This document shows positions 50,394 through 59,994 of a stretch of DNA of 64,000 nt, piece after piece. Below the pieces are notes generated by a model. It had not been told where the DNA came from and ran no database searches. It was given only the letters and a program-made list of their open reading frames with translations. The position numbers and the translations under genes were made by a program. Location: positions 2,728,001 to 2,792,000 of the forward strand of contig NZ_CP013234.1 in assembly GCF_001584185.1 (NCBI RefSeq). The letters run 5' to 3'. Positions within the stretch are counted from its first letter, which is position 1; each line of letters starts with the position of its first letter. This stretch comes from Collimonas pratensis. GTDB taxonomy: Bacteria > Pseudomonadota > Gammaproteobacteria > Burkholderiales > Burkholderiaceae_D.

Positions 50394-52799
50394 ATGAACA
50401 AGCATTCGTACCCGGCGTTGCGCCGTAAATCTTCTCGCGTTGCGTTCGCCGTTTCAGCCCTGTGCGCCTTGGCAGCCAGCGGCCACGCCAGTGCCCAAGC
50501 TGTCACGCCGACAACTACGGCCATTGCTGATAGCGCTACCGTAAGCGGCGACAGCGGCCAGATGGCCACCGTCGAAATCTCGACCCGCAAGACACGTTCC
50601 ACGGTCTCCATGAGCGGCAACGAAATCCAGAAAATCCTGCCCGGCGTCAATCCGCTGAAAGCACTGGAAACACTCCCTGGCGTCAGTTTCCAGACCGCCG
50701 ATCCTTGGGGTAACAATGAACAGAATTTATCGTTGTTCATACATGGCTTCAACGGCCAGCAACTGGGCTACACCATGGACGGCGTGCCGCTCGGCGACCA
50801 GCAGTACGGTAACTACAACGGCTTGTCGCCGCAGCGCGCGGTCACCAGTGAAAATGTGCGCAGCGTGGTGCTGTCCACCGGCGCCGGCGACCTCGGCACG
50901 GCATCGACCAGCAACCTGGGCGGCGCCATCGAAACCTTTTCCAGCGATCCGCTGGCGAAATTCAACGTCAACGTGCAGCAGAGCGTCGGCAGCCACAACA
51001 CCTCGCGCACATTTATCCGCGTCGATACCGGCGAATTTGGCGACGGCAACAGCGCTTACTTTTCCGGTTTGCACCATGAAGCGCGGGCCTGGGATTTCAA
51101 CGGCCGCCAAAGCAACGACCAGTTCAATGCCAAGTTCGTGCACGAAGGCAGTGCCGGCAAGCTGACCTTGTATGCCGATTATTCCGACAAGACGGAACCC
51201 AACGAAGACTCCACGGTGCACGTCGCCGGTGAAAAAAGCGCACCCTATACGCGTTCGTTCCTGTATCCCGACTTTGCCGGCGCGCTGGCCTATCTGTCGC
51301 CGAGCGGCGCCACCCCTGCCGCCGACGGTAATAATTATCACAACTACTACAGCGATGCGCAGCGCACCGACTTCCTGACTTACGCCAAATATGAAGCCAA
51401 TCTCAGCCCCGACCTGAGCTGGACCAACCAGATCTATTTCCATCATGACGACGGCGTCGGGGTGGTCGCGGGACCGATAGGCGCGGCCGGTTTGCCAGCC
51501 TTGTTTGCCGTGTATTACCCCAATCAGAACCTGAAGCAGATCTTTGGCAATTCCGGTTATGCCACCCGCACCACGGAATACACGATCAACCGCAACGGCT
51601 ATATTTCGACGCTGCGCTGGGATGTCGGCAACCATCAGCTGGAAACAGGATTCTGGCTTGAACACAATCGTTCAGAAGCTTACCGCCGCTGGTACGGGCT
51701 GGACGTCAATAATCCGAGTTCCCCCTACACCCGCCCGTCTGACCCGCTGATCACGCAGTACGGCAGCGGCATCGACAACAAGGTTGTCCAGTTCCACCTG
51801 CAGGATGAATGGAAACTGCGTCCAGGCCTGGCGCTGCAGGCCGGCTTCAAGTCCAGCTTGCAATTTGCGGATGGCCAGTTCCCGGTACAGGAAGCACCGG
51901 CGGCTATCGGCGGCGGTTCGCAAGCTTTGCCGGTCGGCGAGATTGTCACCAAGAGCTGGTTCCTGCCGGGCGTCGGCGTACGCTGGGACCTGTCGAAACA
52001 AGACCAGCTATTCGCCAACATCCAGAAAAACATGCGCCAGTTCGTGACTTACGGCGCCGGCGGTGCTTCACCGTGGAGCCTGGCCAGCCAGCAAGCTTTC
52101 GATCTCTTCAAGAACACCGCCAAGCCGGAAACCTCGGTGACCTATGAGCTGGGCCTGCGCGATACGCGCCAGCTGGACTGGGGCGTGGTCAAGGCCTTCG
52201 ACGGCCAGATCGATCTCTACCACGTCGATTTCAGCAATCGCCTGCTGTCTATCAGCCCGACGCCAGTGATCAGTTCGATCGTCGGCGGCACCGCCATCCT
52301 GGCCAACGTCGGCAGCGTCAAGACCGATGGCGTCGACCTCGCCGGCACCTTGCATTTCGGCCATGGCATTTCCTTCTACGACGCGGTTTCCTACAATCAT
52401 TCCCAGTACCAGGACAACTATACGTCGGGCAGCAGCGTGGTGCAGACTGCCGGCAAGACCGTGCCGGGCGCGCCGACCTGGATGAACAAGTTTGTCGGCA
52501 CGGCCACCGTGGGCGGCGTCGAGGTCCAGCTGATCGGCGATTTTGTCGGCAAACGCTATGCGACTTATACCAATGACCTGCATGTCTCCAGCTATTTCCT
52601 GATGGGCTTGAATCTGGCGGGGAAATTGCCCTACATGGGCAGCTTGCTGAAGAATCCGCGCTGGAACTTCAATGTCAGCAACCTGGCCAACCGCCAAGGC
52701 ACCCTGGAGGTAGTGGTCGGTGCTGCCAGCGGCACGTATAACACCTACCCTATCGCGCCACGCCAGGGCTTCCTGACGCTGAAAGCGGATTTCTCCTGA
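50394..52799 (+). CDS. TonB-dependent outer-membrane receptor
   Basis: 801 residues. A signal peptide (RVAFAVSALCALAASGHASA) leads to a plug domain (IQKILPGVNPLKALETLPGV, LGYTMDGVPLGDQQYGNYNG, GDLGTASTSNLGGAIETFS) and a 22-strand barrel ending in GFLTLKADFS. The likely TonB box is the MATVEIS stretch near residue 62. Such receptors import ferric siderophores, vitamin B12, sugars or metals; the substrate is not evident and no siderophore genes are adjacent. ATG 50394 follows AAAGG; a TTG directly before it is ignored. Monocistronic. Confidence 0.93.
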   Translation: MNKHSYPALRRKSSRVAFAVSALCALAASGHASAQAVTPTTTAIADSATVSGDSGQMATVEISTRKTRSTVSMSGNEIQKILPGVNPLKALETLPGVSFQTADPWGNNEQNLSLFIHGFNGQQLGYTMDGVPLGDQQYGNYNGLSPQRAVTSENVRSVVLSTGAGDLGTASTSNLGGAIETFSSDPLAKFNVNVQQSVGSHNTSRTFIRVDTGEFGDGNSAYFSGLHHEARAWDFNGRQSNDQFNAKFVHEGSAGKLTLYADYSDKTEPNEDSTVHVAGEKSAPYTRSFLYPDFAGALAYLSPSGATPAADGNNYHNYYSDAQRTDFLTYAKYEANLSPDLSWTNQIYFHHDDGVGVVAGPIGAAGLPALFAVYYPNQNLKQIFGNSGYATRTTEYTINRNGYISTLRWDVGNHQLETGFWLEHNRSEAYRRWYGLDVNNPSSPYTRPSDPLITQYGSGIDNKVVQFHLQDEWKLRPGLALQAGFKSSLQFADGQFPVQEAPAAIGGGSQALPVGEIVTKSWFLPGVGVRWDLSKQDQLFANIQKNMRQFVTYGAGGASPWSLASQQAFDLFKNTAKPETSVTYELGLRDTRQLDWGVVKAFDGQIDLYHVDFSNRLLSISPTPVISSIVGGTAILANVGSVKTDGVDLAGTLHFGHGISFYDAVSYNHSQYQDNYTSGSSVVQTAGKTVPGAPTWMNKFVGTATVGGVEVQLIGDFVGKRYATYTNDLHVSSYFLMGLNLAGKLPYMGSLLKNPRWNFNVSNLANRQGTLEVVVGAASGTYNTYPIAPRQGFLTLKADFS

Positions 52800-53052
52800 C
52801 GCAAGGGCGCCGTAGTCCTCGCATCTGCGCCGTCGGTGGCGGCGCAGGTCGCACATTGGCGGCTGTGCAGATAAGTACGCATCTGACGTAACTATATTTC
52901 AATATAACAACTTCCGCGCTGCGCTTGCGGCGCTAGCCGTTAGCTGCGCGGGCCACGCTCGCCTTGCCCGCCGCGGGTATTTTAGGATAGGCTTGTCTCC
53001 TTTCCTTCCCTCCCCCTTACGTACTCAAGTACTCAGAGAAAATTCGCCAACT

Positions 53053-53532
53053 ATGGATATGCCATCCCACCAGCTCACCATGACCATCCTGATGTCCCCA
53101 GACATGGCCAATTTTTCCGGCAACGTGCATGGCGGCGCCATTCTCAAGCTGCTCGACCAGGTGGCTTATGCCTGCGCCAGCCGTTATGCGGCGCAGTACG
53201 TGGTGACCCTGAGCGTGGACCAGGTGACTTTCCGCCAGCCTATCCATGTCGGCGAACTGGTCAGTTTCCTGGCCAGCGTCAACCATACCGGCACTTCGTC
53301 GATGGAGGTCGGCATCAAGGTGGTGGCCGAGGATATCCGCACCCAAGTGGTGCGCCATGTGAACAGCTGTTTTTTCACGATGGTGGCGGTGGACCATGAA
53401 CGACGGCCGATTGCCGTACCGCCGCTGCGGCCCTTCAGCGCCGAGGAAAAGCGGCGCTTTGAAGACGCGGTCTTGCGCAAGCAGCTGCGGCAGGAGCTGG
53501 CGCGGCGCTTCGAAGAAGTCAAATCGACCTGA
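53053..53532 (+). CDS. Acyl-CoA thioesterase, hotdog fold (YciA/Acot type)
   Basis: 159 residues. The hotdog signature is NFSGNVHGGAILKLLDQVAY with the catalytic Asp in LLDQ, then VTLSVDQVTFRQPIHVGELV and SFLASVNHTGTSSMEVGIKV. This is the acyl-CoA thioesterase family of YciA and cytosolic acyl-CoA hydrolases, which release CoA from fatty acyl-CoA. A charged C-terminal helix (AEEKRRFEDAVLRKQLRQEL) is longer than in YciA. No strong Shine-Dalgarno is seen at the ATG. Confidence 0.92.
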   Translation: MDMPSHQLTMTILMSPDMANFSGNVHGGAILKLLDQVAYACASRYAAQYVVTLSVDQVTFRQPIHVGELVSFLASVNHTGTSSMEVGIKVVAEDIRTQVVRHVNSCFFTMVAVDHERRPIAVPPLRPFSAEEKRRFEDAVLRKQLRQELARRFEEVKST

Positions 53533-53541
53533 TCGCGGTGC

Positions 53542-54339
53542 TCAATCGAACTGCCTGGCCAGTTTGTCCGGCAGCGGCACATTCAGCCATTTCTTGACGA
53601 TGGCATTCAATTCATCATTTTTCTTGGCCTTGCTCAGCGCGCTGTTGACCGCCGCCATCAGCGCTGGCTGGTCCTTCAGCAGGCCAGCATAACAGGCGGA
53701 TTCCTGGATGATGTACTTCATCTGCGGCTTGTTGCCGGCCGTCTTGGCGGCCAGCGCAACCGCGACGAAATCGCCGGTGCCGACCAGTTGCACCTGGCCC
53801 GCCAGATAAGCCGAAATCATGCCGTTATTGTCTTCATAGCGCTTGATGATGGCAGTCGGCGGCGCCGTTTCGCTCAGCTGGCTATCCTGGAAGGTGCCGC
53901 GCGCCACGCCGATAGTTTTGCCGGCCAGGTCGGCAGGTCCCGCGACCTTGATGCCGGCCGGACCGAAAACGCTGTTGTTATATGGCGAGTACGGCTGCGA
54001 AAAGGCGATCACTTTTTCGCGCTCGGCGTTCTTGCCCAGGGTCGAGATCACCAGGTCCGCCTTGCCGGTCTGCAGATAGGCGATGCGGTTGGCGCTGGTG
54101 ACCGGCACCAGTTCCGGCTTCAGGCCCATGTTCCTGGCGATCAGCCTGGCGACATCGATATCCAGCCCTTGCAGTGTCAGGTCCGGCGTGACGGATCCGA
54201 ATGGCGCAAAATCCTGAGGCACGGCAATGCGCAGGGTGCCGCGTTTCTGGATATCGCTCAAGCTGTCGGCATGCGCGCTCTGCATGCCCAGGGCGACCAG
54301 ATTGAGGGTCAGCAGAAACAGGAGTTTTACAATTCTCAT
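53542..54339 (-). CDS. Amino-acid ABC transporter substrate-binding protein (SBP_bac_3)
   Basis: 265 residues. A signal peptide (IVKLLFLLTLNLVALGMQSA, cleavage after HA) precedes the SBP_bac_3 fold: LRIAVPQDFAPFGSVTPDLT, LQGLDIDVARLIARNMGLKP, ADLVISTLGKNAEREKVIAF, DLAGKTIGVARGTFQDSQLS and LNAIVKKWLNVPLPDKLARQ. Family members bind polar or basic amino acids or related organic acids. No permease or ATPase gene is next to it, so its transporter is elsewhere. The upstream frame reaches 54438, but the chosen start gives a normal signal peptide. Confidence 0.92.
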   Translation of the reverse strand: MRIVKLLFLLTLNLVALGMQSAHADSLSDIQKRGTLRIAVPQDFAPFGSVTPDLTLQGLDIDVARLIARNMGLKPELVPVTSANRIAYLQTGKADLVISTLGKNAEREKVIAFSQPYSPYNNSVFGPAGIKVAGPADLAGKTIGVARGTFQDSQLSETAPPTAIIKRYEDNNGMISAYLAGQVQLVGTGDFVAVALAAKTAGNKPQMKYIIQESACYAGLLKDQPALMAAVNSALSKAKKNDELNAIVKKWLNVPLPDKLARQFD

Positions 54340-54462
54340 CAGATTTCCCTGGAGGAAGAGGTGTGCGTACGGATAGCCGCACGGTTTTATCCATGCGACT
54401 GCTGGCTGCCCTGCAATCTTACGCAATAAATATGCCACGAATCGGCGCCAGCCACGGAAATT

Positions 54463-55014
54463 TCAGCTCCAGTCCCAGACGATCACGCGCCATTCCGTAG
54501 CATCGGCATGTTCATTGACGATTTCCTTGAACCCTACCCGTTGATGCGCCCGCATGGATCGCGCGTTGTGTACCGATACCTCCGTCACCACGCAATCGAA
54601 ATCGGCACGCATCTGCATGCAGAGCATCTGGTACAGTTTCCTGAAAATTCCTTGGCCGCGGAATGCCTGGCCGACGCAGATCTGCCCCATGAAAAAATAA
54701 CTTTTTTCACGCAGCTGCATGCCCTTGAAGACGGCCGTCTCGGCGTCCCGGAACATGGTGTCGAGAAATGGAAACGAGGCGCGGCAATCCTTCAGCATGA
54801 CCAGGGCATAAGCGATGACGGCGCCGTCGCATTTTGCCACCACATGCCGGTACTCGCCCCGCATCAGCTGCAGTTCGCGGACCGTATATTCCATGGTGAC
54901 GAAGCCTTCTGTCGCGCGCACATCCGCCGTCACCGCATCCAGGCGGTTCAAGCGCTGCAGCGCGACGATTTGTTCCAGTTCGTTGACCTTGTCGCTCAAT
55001 TCCAGAGTGATCAT
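54463..55014 (-). CDS. GNAT-family N-acetyltransferase
   Basis: 183 residues from ATG 55012-55014 (MITLELSDKVNELEQ), preceded by GGAG with a 6-base spacer. The acetyl-CoA-binding motif is ICVGQAFRGQGIFRKLYQML (QxxGxG/A-type), with a VSVHNARSMRAHQRVGFKEI ending typical of GNAT enzymes. The acceptor is unknown. It is divergent from the uracil-DNA glycosylase gene. Confidence 0.9.
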   Translation of the reverse strand: MITLELSDKVNELEQIVALQRLNRLDAVTADVRATEGFVTMEYTVRELQLMRGEYRHVVAKCDGAVIAYALVMLKDCRASFPFLDTMFRDAETAVFKGMQLREKSYFFMGQICVGQAFRGQGIFRKLYQMLCMQMRADFDCVVTEVSVHNARSMRAHQRVGFKEIVNEHADATEWRVIVWDWS

Positions 55015-55151
55015 GCTGCGCTCCATTCGATCGAATCTACAACGATGCGGCGCGATTCCGACAGGAGGCGCGTCCTTCCGCAGCCGATAAACGGCACGCA
55101 CTCATGGCGTTGGCGCTTGCGGCCAAGGTGCACTGGGATAGAATAAGCGCC

Positions 55152-55751
55152 ATGAATCCCCGTGCATTCCGCTCCTTGCTGAAAGAAGTCCATGGCTGCC
55201 AGGTCTGCGCCGGCGTTCTGCCGCTAGGCCCGCGTCCCGTACTGCAAGCGGATCCAATGGCGCGTATCCTGATCGCCGGCCAGGCGCCCGGCAAGAAAGT
55301 CCATCTGTCCGGCGTTCCCTTCGACGACGCCAGCGGCGAGAGATTGCGCGCCTGGCTGGGCGTCGGGCAGGAGACGTTCTACGATGAAAAGTCGCTGGCG
55401 ATCCTGCCCATGGGCTTCTGCTATCCCGGCACCAGCAAAGCAGGCGACCTGCCGCCACGCCCTGAATGCGCGCCGCAATGGCGGGCCAGGATCATGGCGC
55501 AGCTGCCGCGCATCGAGCTGACCCTGGTGATCGGGCAATATGCGTTGGCGCACTACTTCCCAGGCCGCTACGTCAACCTGACGGAGGCGGTGCAGGACTG
55601 GCCAAACCGCGCGCCGGACATCATCGTGCTGCCGCATCCCAGTCCGCGCAACAACTTATGGATCAAGCGCAATCCCTGGTTTGAAAGCGCACTGATCCCG
55701 GTTCTGCAGCAGAGGATTGCGCAAATACTGCGGCAGCCCGGATCGCCATGA
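55152..55751 (+). CDS. Uracil-DNA glycosylase family protein (Fe-S type)
   Basis: 199 residues. Four cysteines at 16, 19, 90 and 106 (GCQVCAG, GFCYPG, PECAPQW) have the spacing of the [4Fe-4S] cluster ligands of family 4/5 uracil-DNA glycosylases. The active-site motif is ILIAGQAPGKKVH, where classical family 4 enzymes have GEAPG, and the DNA-recognition motif is VVLPHPSPRNNLW-like (IIVLPHPSPRN). It would excise uracil or deaminated bases from DNA. ATG 55152 gives a normal N-terminus; no close ribosome site is obvious. Confidence 0.9.
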   Translation: MNPRAFRSLLKEVHGCQVCAGVLPLGPRPVLQADPMARILIAGQAPGKKVHLSGVPFDDASGERLRAWLGVGQETFYDEKSLAILPMGFCYPGTSKAGDLPPRPECAPQWRARIMAQLPRIELTLVIGQYALAHYFPGRYVNLTEAVQDWPNRAPDIIVLPHPSPRNNLWIKRNPWFESALIPVLQQRIAQILRQPGSP

Positions 55752-55761
55752 ATCGGCGGCC

Positions 55762-56643
55762 TTATTTATTCGTCACGAACGGGATCGGCGCTGAACCGTA
55801 CATCGTGGTCGGCACATCACCCTTCCATTGCTTGGCCCTGACCATGTCGACTTCGATACGGCGCAGTTCCAGCACATCTTTGTTTTGCGCCAGCGCCGCA
55901 TTCTGGATCTTCAGCGCATCCGCCTGCGCAGTGGCGATTTTCAGCTGCGAATAGGCTTCGCCGTCGGCGCTGGCGCGCATCGCCTGTGCTTCCGCTTCCG
56001 CTACCGCCACTTTCTGCTTTTGCTCGGCCTCGACCGTCTTCAGCTTGTTTTCCGCGCCCAGGCGAAGCTGTTCCTGGGTGACTTTTTCATTGATCGCTGC
56101 CATATACGACGGCGAGAAAGAGAAGGTCCGCATATCGATGCCGATTACCTGGGCGCCGTAGATTTTCAGCTTGTCGCGCAAGGCCGTGCTGATATCCACG
56201 CTCACCTGCGAACGGCGGGCGATCAGGTCCGGCGCGCTGTACTTCGCGGTGACTGCCTTGAAGACTTCCTGGGTCGCGGTTTGCACGTAAGAAGACAGGT
56301 CACCGTCATGGCTATATTTTTCATACACTTCGGCGACGCTGTTGGTGGAAATCGAATAACGCACCGTCATGCTGACCTTGACCGGCTGGGTATCCGAGGT
56401 GCTGCCCTCGGCGTCTTCGACATCGGCCCGTTCGGCGCGGATGCTGAAGATGGTCAGCTTTTTCCACGGCGGCAGGATCACCAGTCCTTCATTCTCGATA
56501 CCGACGATCTTGCCGAACGAAGTCACTACGCCGCGGTTGCCAGTCGGTACCGAACCGAATGGCCATATCCACAACACCAAGATCAACAGGCCAAATCCAA
56601 TCAAACCCAACTTGATGAAACTCTTCTTTTGTAAATCAAGCAT
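55762..56643 (-). CDS. SPFH/Band 7 membrane protein (HflC-like)
   Basis: 293 residues from ATG 56641-56643, preceded by GGGGAAT. One membrane anchor (KLGLIGFGLLILVLWIWPFG) is followed by a Band 7 domain: GNRGVVTSFGKIVGIENEGL, ILPPWKKLTIFSIRAERADV and EVFKAVTAKYSAPDLIARRS. A charged Ala/Glu coiled coil comes next (KLKTVEAEQKQKVAVAEAEA), ending in DMVRAKQWKGDVPTTMYG. SPFH proteins form membrane rings that organise proteases or other membrane enzymes. The frame extends upstream to 56838 without better support. It converges with the glycosylase gene. Confidence 0.9.
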   Translation of the reverse strand: MLDLQKKSFIKLGLIGFGLLILVLWIWPFGSVPTGNRGVVTSFGKIVGIENEGLVILPPWKKLTIFSIRAERADVEDAEGSTSDTQPVKVSMTVRYSISTNSVAEVYEKYSHDGDLSSYVQTATQEVFKAVTAKYSAPDLIARRSQVSVDISTALRDKLKIYGAQVIGIDMRTFSFSPSYMAAINEKVTQEQLRLGAENKLKTVEAEQKQKVAVAEAEAQAMRASADGEAYSQLKIATAQADALKIQNAALAQNKDVLELRRIEVDMVRAKQWKGDVPTTMYGSAPIPFVTNK

Positions 56644-56882
56644 CCAATTCCCCTTGTTTGAATAAATCCACGCCGGCAGCTCCCACTGCCGAGCGATGCC
56701 ATTCTTGCATGCTTTCAAAGTTTTGTCTGAAGGCAATAATGAGTGGTAAAAATACAACTCGGCGTTCCCGCTATGTGGCTGCCAGCTGTCCTCCAGGATT
56801 TGCATATGGATGTTCAAAATGATTCGTTCATTTGTCACGCAGGGGCGCTATATATTGGCGGAAAATCAATTGAGAGCCGCCC

Positions 56883-57830
56883 ATGCCATCTTCATTTCAC
56901 ACGCCCTCAATCCCGTCTTTCGACCCGCGCAGCGAAGAACAGCGTTTGCAGACCGCCAGGGCAAGCTGGTGGTCGCGCCTGGAGTTGCCGACCTGGAGCT
57001 TGATCGCCGCCATCTACGGCGGCTGGCTGGCTTGCGTGCTGCATTGGCAGGCGCTGGGGCCGTGGCTGGGAACGCCTTTGCTGATCGTGCTGAGCGCCTG
57101 GTACATGTCGCTGCAGCATGAGCTGATACACGGCCACCCGACGCGCAATGCCCGTCTCAACGCCCTGTTCGGCCAGCTGCCGCTGGCCGTCTGGTATCCC
57201 TATGCGGTCTATCGCGACAGCCATCTGGCGCATCACAATAGCGACACCCTGACCCTGCCCGGCATCGATCCGGAAACCTATTACGTCTCCCAGGCGGAAA
57301 CCGGCGCCGACGGTGCGCGCTTGCGGCGCTTCCGCAACACCTCCTGCGGCCGCCTGCTGATCGGTCCGGCGCTGGCCTGGTCGCACACGGTCCGCACGGC
57401 ATGGCTGGCGCGCGACCGCAAAACCCTGCTGGTTTGGGGCGGCCATGCTGTGCTGCTGGCTGCCATGCTGGCGCTGTTGCAGCGCGCTGGAATATCTCCC
57501 CTGTTCTACATTGTGGTGATCGCCTATCCCGCGCTGAGCCTGACCATGGTGCGCTCGCTATTCGAACACCGGGCGGTAGAATCGGAGCACGGGCGCTCGG
57601 TGATTAACGAAGCCGGCTGGCCTTGGCGCCTGTTATTCTTGAATTTGAATTATCATTTGGTACATCACCTGCATCCCGGACTGCCATGGTTCCACCTGCG
57701 GCTGGCTTATCTGGCCAAGCGCGAAACCTACCTGGCATGTTCGGACGGGTTCGTGGAACGCGGTTATCTCCGCCTGCTGTGGCGCTATCGCAGCACTCCC
57801 GTGATTACCGATGTTCATCCTTTTGCCTGA
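56883..57830 (+). CDS. Membrane fatty acid desaturase
   Basis: 315 residues, beginning MPSSFHTPSIPSFDPRSEE. Three histidine boxes are present: MSLQHELIHGHPT near residue 78, YRDSHLAHHNSDT near 117 and NLNYHLVHHLHPGLPWFH near 258. This is the di-iron site of acyl-lipid/acyl-CoA desaturases and hydroxylases. Membrane spans around LIAAIYGGWLACVLHWQAL and LLVWGGHAVLLAAMLALLQ separate them. The exact substrate, fatty acid or carotenoid-type, is not decided by the sequence. It lies 26 bases before the OsmF operon start and is co-directional. Confidence 0.92.
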   Translation: MPSSFHTPSIPSFDPRSEEQRLQTARASWWSRLELPTWSLIAAIYGGWLACVLHWQALGPWLGTPLLIVLSAWYMSLQHELIHGHPTRNARLNALFGQLPLAVWYPYAVYRDSHLAHHNSDTLTLPGIDPETYYVSQAETGADGARLRRFRNTSCGRLLIGPALAWSHTVRTAWLARDRKTLLVWGGHAVLLAAMLALLQRAGISPLFYIVVIAYPALSLTMVRSLFEHRAVESEHGRSVINEAGWPWRLLFLNLNYHLVHHLHPGLPWFHLRLAYLAKRETYLACSDGFVERGYLRLLWRYRSTPVITDVHPFA

Positions 57831-57856
57831 GCCGATACGATAACCTTGACGCCTAC

Positions 57857-58774
57857 ATGAATCTTTCTTTCCGCCGGCTGACCGCCCTGCTCGTCTTTAC
57901 CCTGTCCACTTCCTGCGCGCTGGCGGCCGAGCCGATCCGTGTCGGCTCCAAGATCGATACCGAAGGCGCCTTGCTCGGCAATGTGATCCAGCTGGTGCTG
58001 GAAGCCAACGGCATCAAGACCGTCAACCGCCTGCAGCTCGGCACTACCAAGGTGGTGCGCGGCGCGCTGCTGGCCGGCGGCATCGACATCTATCCGGAAT
58101 ACACCGGCAACGGCGCCTTCTTCTTTGCCGACGGCAGCAACCCGGCCTGGAAGAATGCCGGCGCCGGCTATCAGCTGGTGAAAAAGCTGGATGCCGACAA
58201 GAACCACGTGGTGTGGCTGACGCCGTCGCCGGCCAACAACACATGGCTGATCGCGATCCGCCAGGAAATCGCCCAAGCCAACAAGCTCAAGACCATGGCC
58301 GACCTCGGCCACTGGATCAGCCAGGGCGGCAAGATCAAGCTGGCTGCCTCGGCTGAATTCATCGAACGACCGGACGCCTTGCCGGCCTTTGAAGGCGCCT
58401 ACGGCTTCAAGCTGAAACAGGACCAGCTGCTGACCTTGGCCGGCGGTGACACCGCCGCCACCATCAAGGCCGCGGCGGAGCAGACTTCCGGCGTCAACGC
58501 CGCCATGGTGTACGGCACCGACGGCGCGGTGGCCGCCCTGGGCCTGGTGACGCTGGATGACGTCAAGTCGGTGCAGCCGGTCTATGCGCCGGCGCCGGTG
58601 ATCCGCAGCGACGCCCTGGCCAGGGAACCCAGGATTGCCGCTTTGCTGCAACCGGTGTTCAACTCGCTGGATAGCGTGACCCTGCAAAAACTCAACGCTG
58701 GTATCGCCATCGAAGGCCGCGATGCGCACAAGGTCGCCGCCGACTATCTGCGCAGCAAGGGCTTTATTAAATGA
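57857..58774 (+). CDS. osmF: Glycine betaine/choline-type ABC substrate-binding protein (OsmF/YehZ-like)
   Basis: 305 residues. A signal peptide (LTALLVFTLSTSCALA) leads to an OpuAC-type fold: IRVGSKIDTEGALLGNVIQL, TTKVVRGALLAGGIDIYPEY, TGNGAFFFADGS, LAASAEFIERPDALPAFEGA and MVYGTDGAVAALGLVTLDDV. Length and pattern match the YehZ/OsmF protein rather than classical ProX. Family members bind betaines, choline or similar quaternary amines; the aromatic-cage residues are not verified here. It starts a five-gene operon whose stops and starts all overlap. Confidence 0.9.
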   Translation: MNLSFRRLTALLVFTLSTSCALAAEPIRVGSKIDTEGALLGNVIQLVLEANGIKTVNRLQLGTTKVVRGALLAGGIDIYPEYTGNGAFFFADGSNPAWKNAGAGYQLVKKLDADKNHVVWLTPSPANNTWLIAIRQEIAQANKLKTMADLGHWISQGGKIKLAASAEFIERPDALPAFEGAYGFKLKQDQLLTLAGGDTAATIKAAAEQTSGVNAAMVYGTDGAVAALGLVTLDDVKSVQPVYAPAPVIRSDALAREPRIAALLQPVFNSLDSVTLQKLNAGIAIEGRDAHKVAADYLRSKGFIK

Positions 58775-59994
58775 CGGCAGAGCGCCTGGTGAACTTGCCG
58801 CAGCGGTCCGGCACACTGGCGCAGTTGGCTGCTATTAAACTGCAAAATCCGGTACACCTGCTGCTGGTGGCGGTGGCCGTACTGGCAGCGGCCAGCTTGC
58901 CGCTGCTCACGTTTGCCCCGAACCGGTTGCTCAGCGGCCACGGCATCTTCCTGCACGAACTGTTCGGCCATGCCGGCCCTTACTGGCTGCTGGCGGTTCC
59001 AGCCTTGCCGCTGCTGACCGCACCGTGGCTGCGCGCGGGCCTTGCCAGCCGGCTGTTGCTGATCGTGGCAGCCGCGCTGTTGAGTTGCGGTTTGCTGGCG
59101 CTGGCCGGACAGGAAGCCGCTGTGCGCAGCGGCGCCGAAGGCTCGCTGGCCCGGGTCTCGTTCGGCGGCGCCTTCTGGCTGCTGGCGCTGGTCACCTGGC
59201 TGCAGCTGGCCGAGGCCCTGCGCGGATTGCTGCTGTCGGTGCCGGCCCAGGTTGCGGTAGTGGTGCTGGCCGCGTTGCCGACGCTCGGACTGCTGCTGAG
59301 CGGTCAGCCGGACAGCCTGTCGCTGCTGAAGGAATATCACAACCATCTAGACAGCTTCGACCAGGCGCTGCTGCGGCACTTGCAACTGGTGCTGTTTTCG
59401 GTATTGCCTGCAGTGATCATCGGCACCAGTTGCGGCGCCCTGGCATTCCGCAGCCAGCGCTTGGGCAAACTGTTGTTTCCGCTGCTGAACGTGATACAGA
59501 CGATTCCCTCGATCGCCATGTTCGGCTTGCTGATCGGCCCTTTGACGCTGCTTGGCCTGCTGCTGCCGCGCAGCGGCATCAGCGGCATCGGCATGGCGCC
59601 GGCCTTGCTGGCGCTGATACTCTATTCGCTGCTGCCGATGACCCGCAGCGCCGTGGCCGGACTGGAGCAGGTGCCGGCCGCCGTGCGCGAGGCAGCGCGC
59701 GGCATCGGCATGTCTGCCGCGCAGATCTTTTTCCGGGTCGAACTGCCGTTGGCGCTGCCGGTATTCCTCAACGGCGTGCGCGTCACCACCGTCCAGGCCG
59801 TGGGACTGGTGGAAGTGGCGGCGCTGATCGGCGCCGGCGGCTTCGGCACGCTGATGTTCCAGGGCATGGCCAGCAGCGCGCTGGACCTGGTGCTGCTGGG
59901 CGTGATTCCGGTGGTCGTGCTGGCGATCTGCGTCGACGCCGCCTTCAAGGTGGCGATTGCATTGCTCACCAGGAAAGTTCAGGAAAATCAATGA
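58771..59994 (+). CDS. yehY: ABC transporter permease (YehY-like)
   Basis: 407 residues. The N-terminal half has four to five extra membrane spans (VHLLLVAVAVLAAASLPLLT, PYWLLAVPALPLLTAPWLRA and more), as in YehY. The C-terminal half is a BPD_transp_1 domain: LPAVIIGTSCGALAFRSQRL, NVIQTIPSIAMFGLLIGPLT and the EAA loop AVREAARGIGMSAAQIFFRV contacting the ATPase. Overlaps the binding-protein gene by ATGA. Confidence 0.9.
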   Translation: MTAERLVNLPQRSGTLAQLAAIKLQNPVHLLLVAVAVLAAASLPLLTFAPNRLLSGHGIFLHELFGHAGPYWLLAVPALPLLTAPWLRAGLASRLLLIVAAALLSCGLLALAGQEAAVRSGAEGSLARVSFGGAFWLLALVTWLQLAEALRGLLLSVPAQVAVVVLAALPTLGLLLSGQPDSLSLLKEYHNHLDSFDQALLRHLQLVLFSVLPAVIIGTSCGALAFRSQRLGKLLFPLLNVIQTIPSIAMFGLLIGPLTLLGLLLPRSGISGIGMAPALLALILYSLLPMTRSAVAGLEQVPAAVREAARGIGMSAAQIFFRVELPLALPVFLNGVRVTTVQAVGLVEVAALIGAGGFGTLMFQGMASSALDLVLLGVIPVVVLAICVDAAFKVAIALLTRKVQENQ

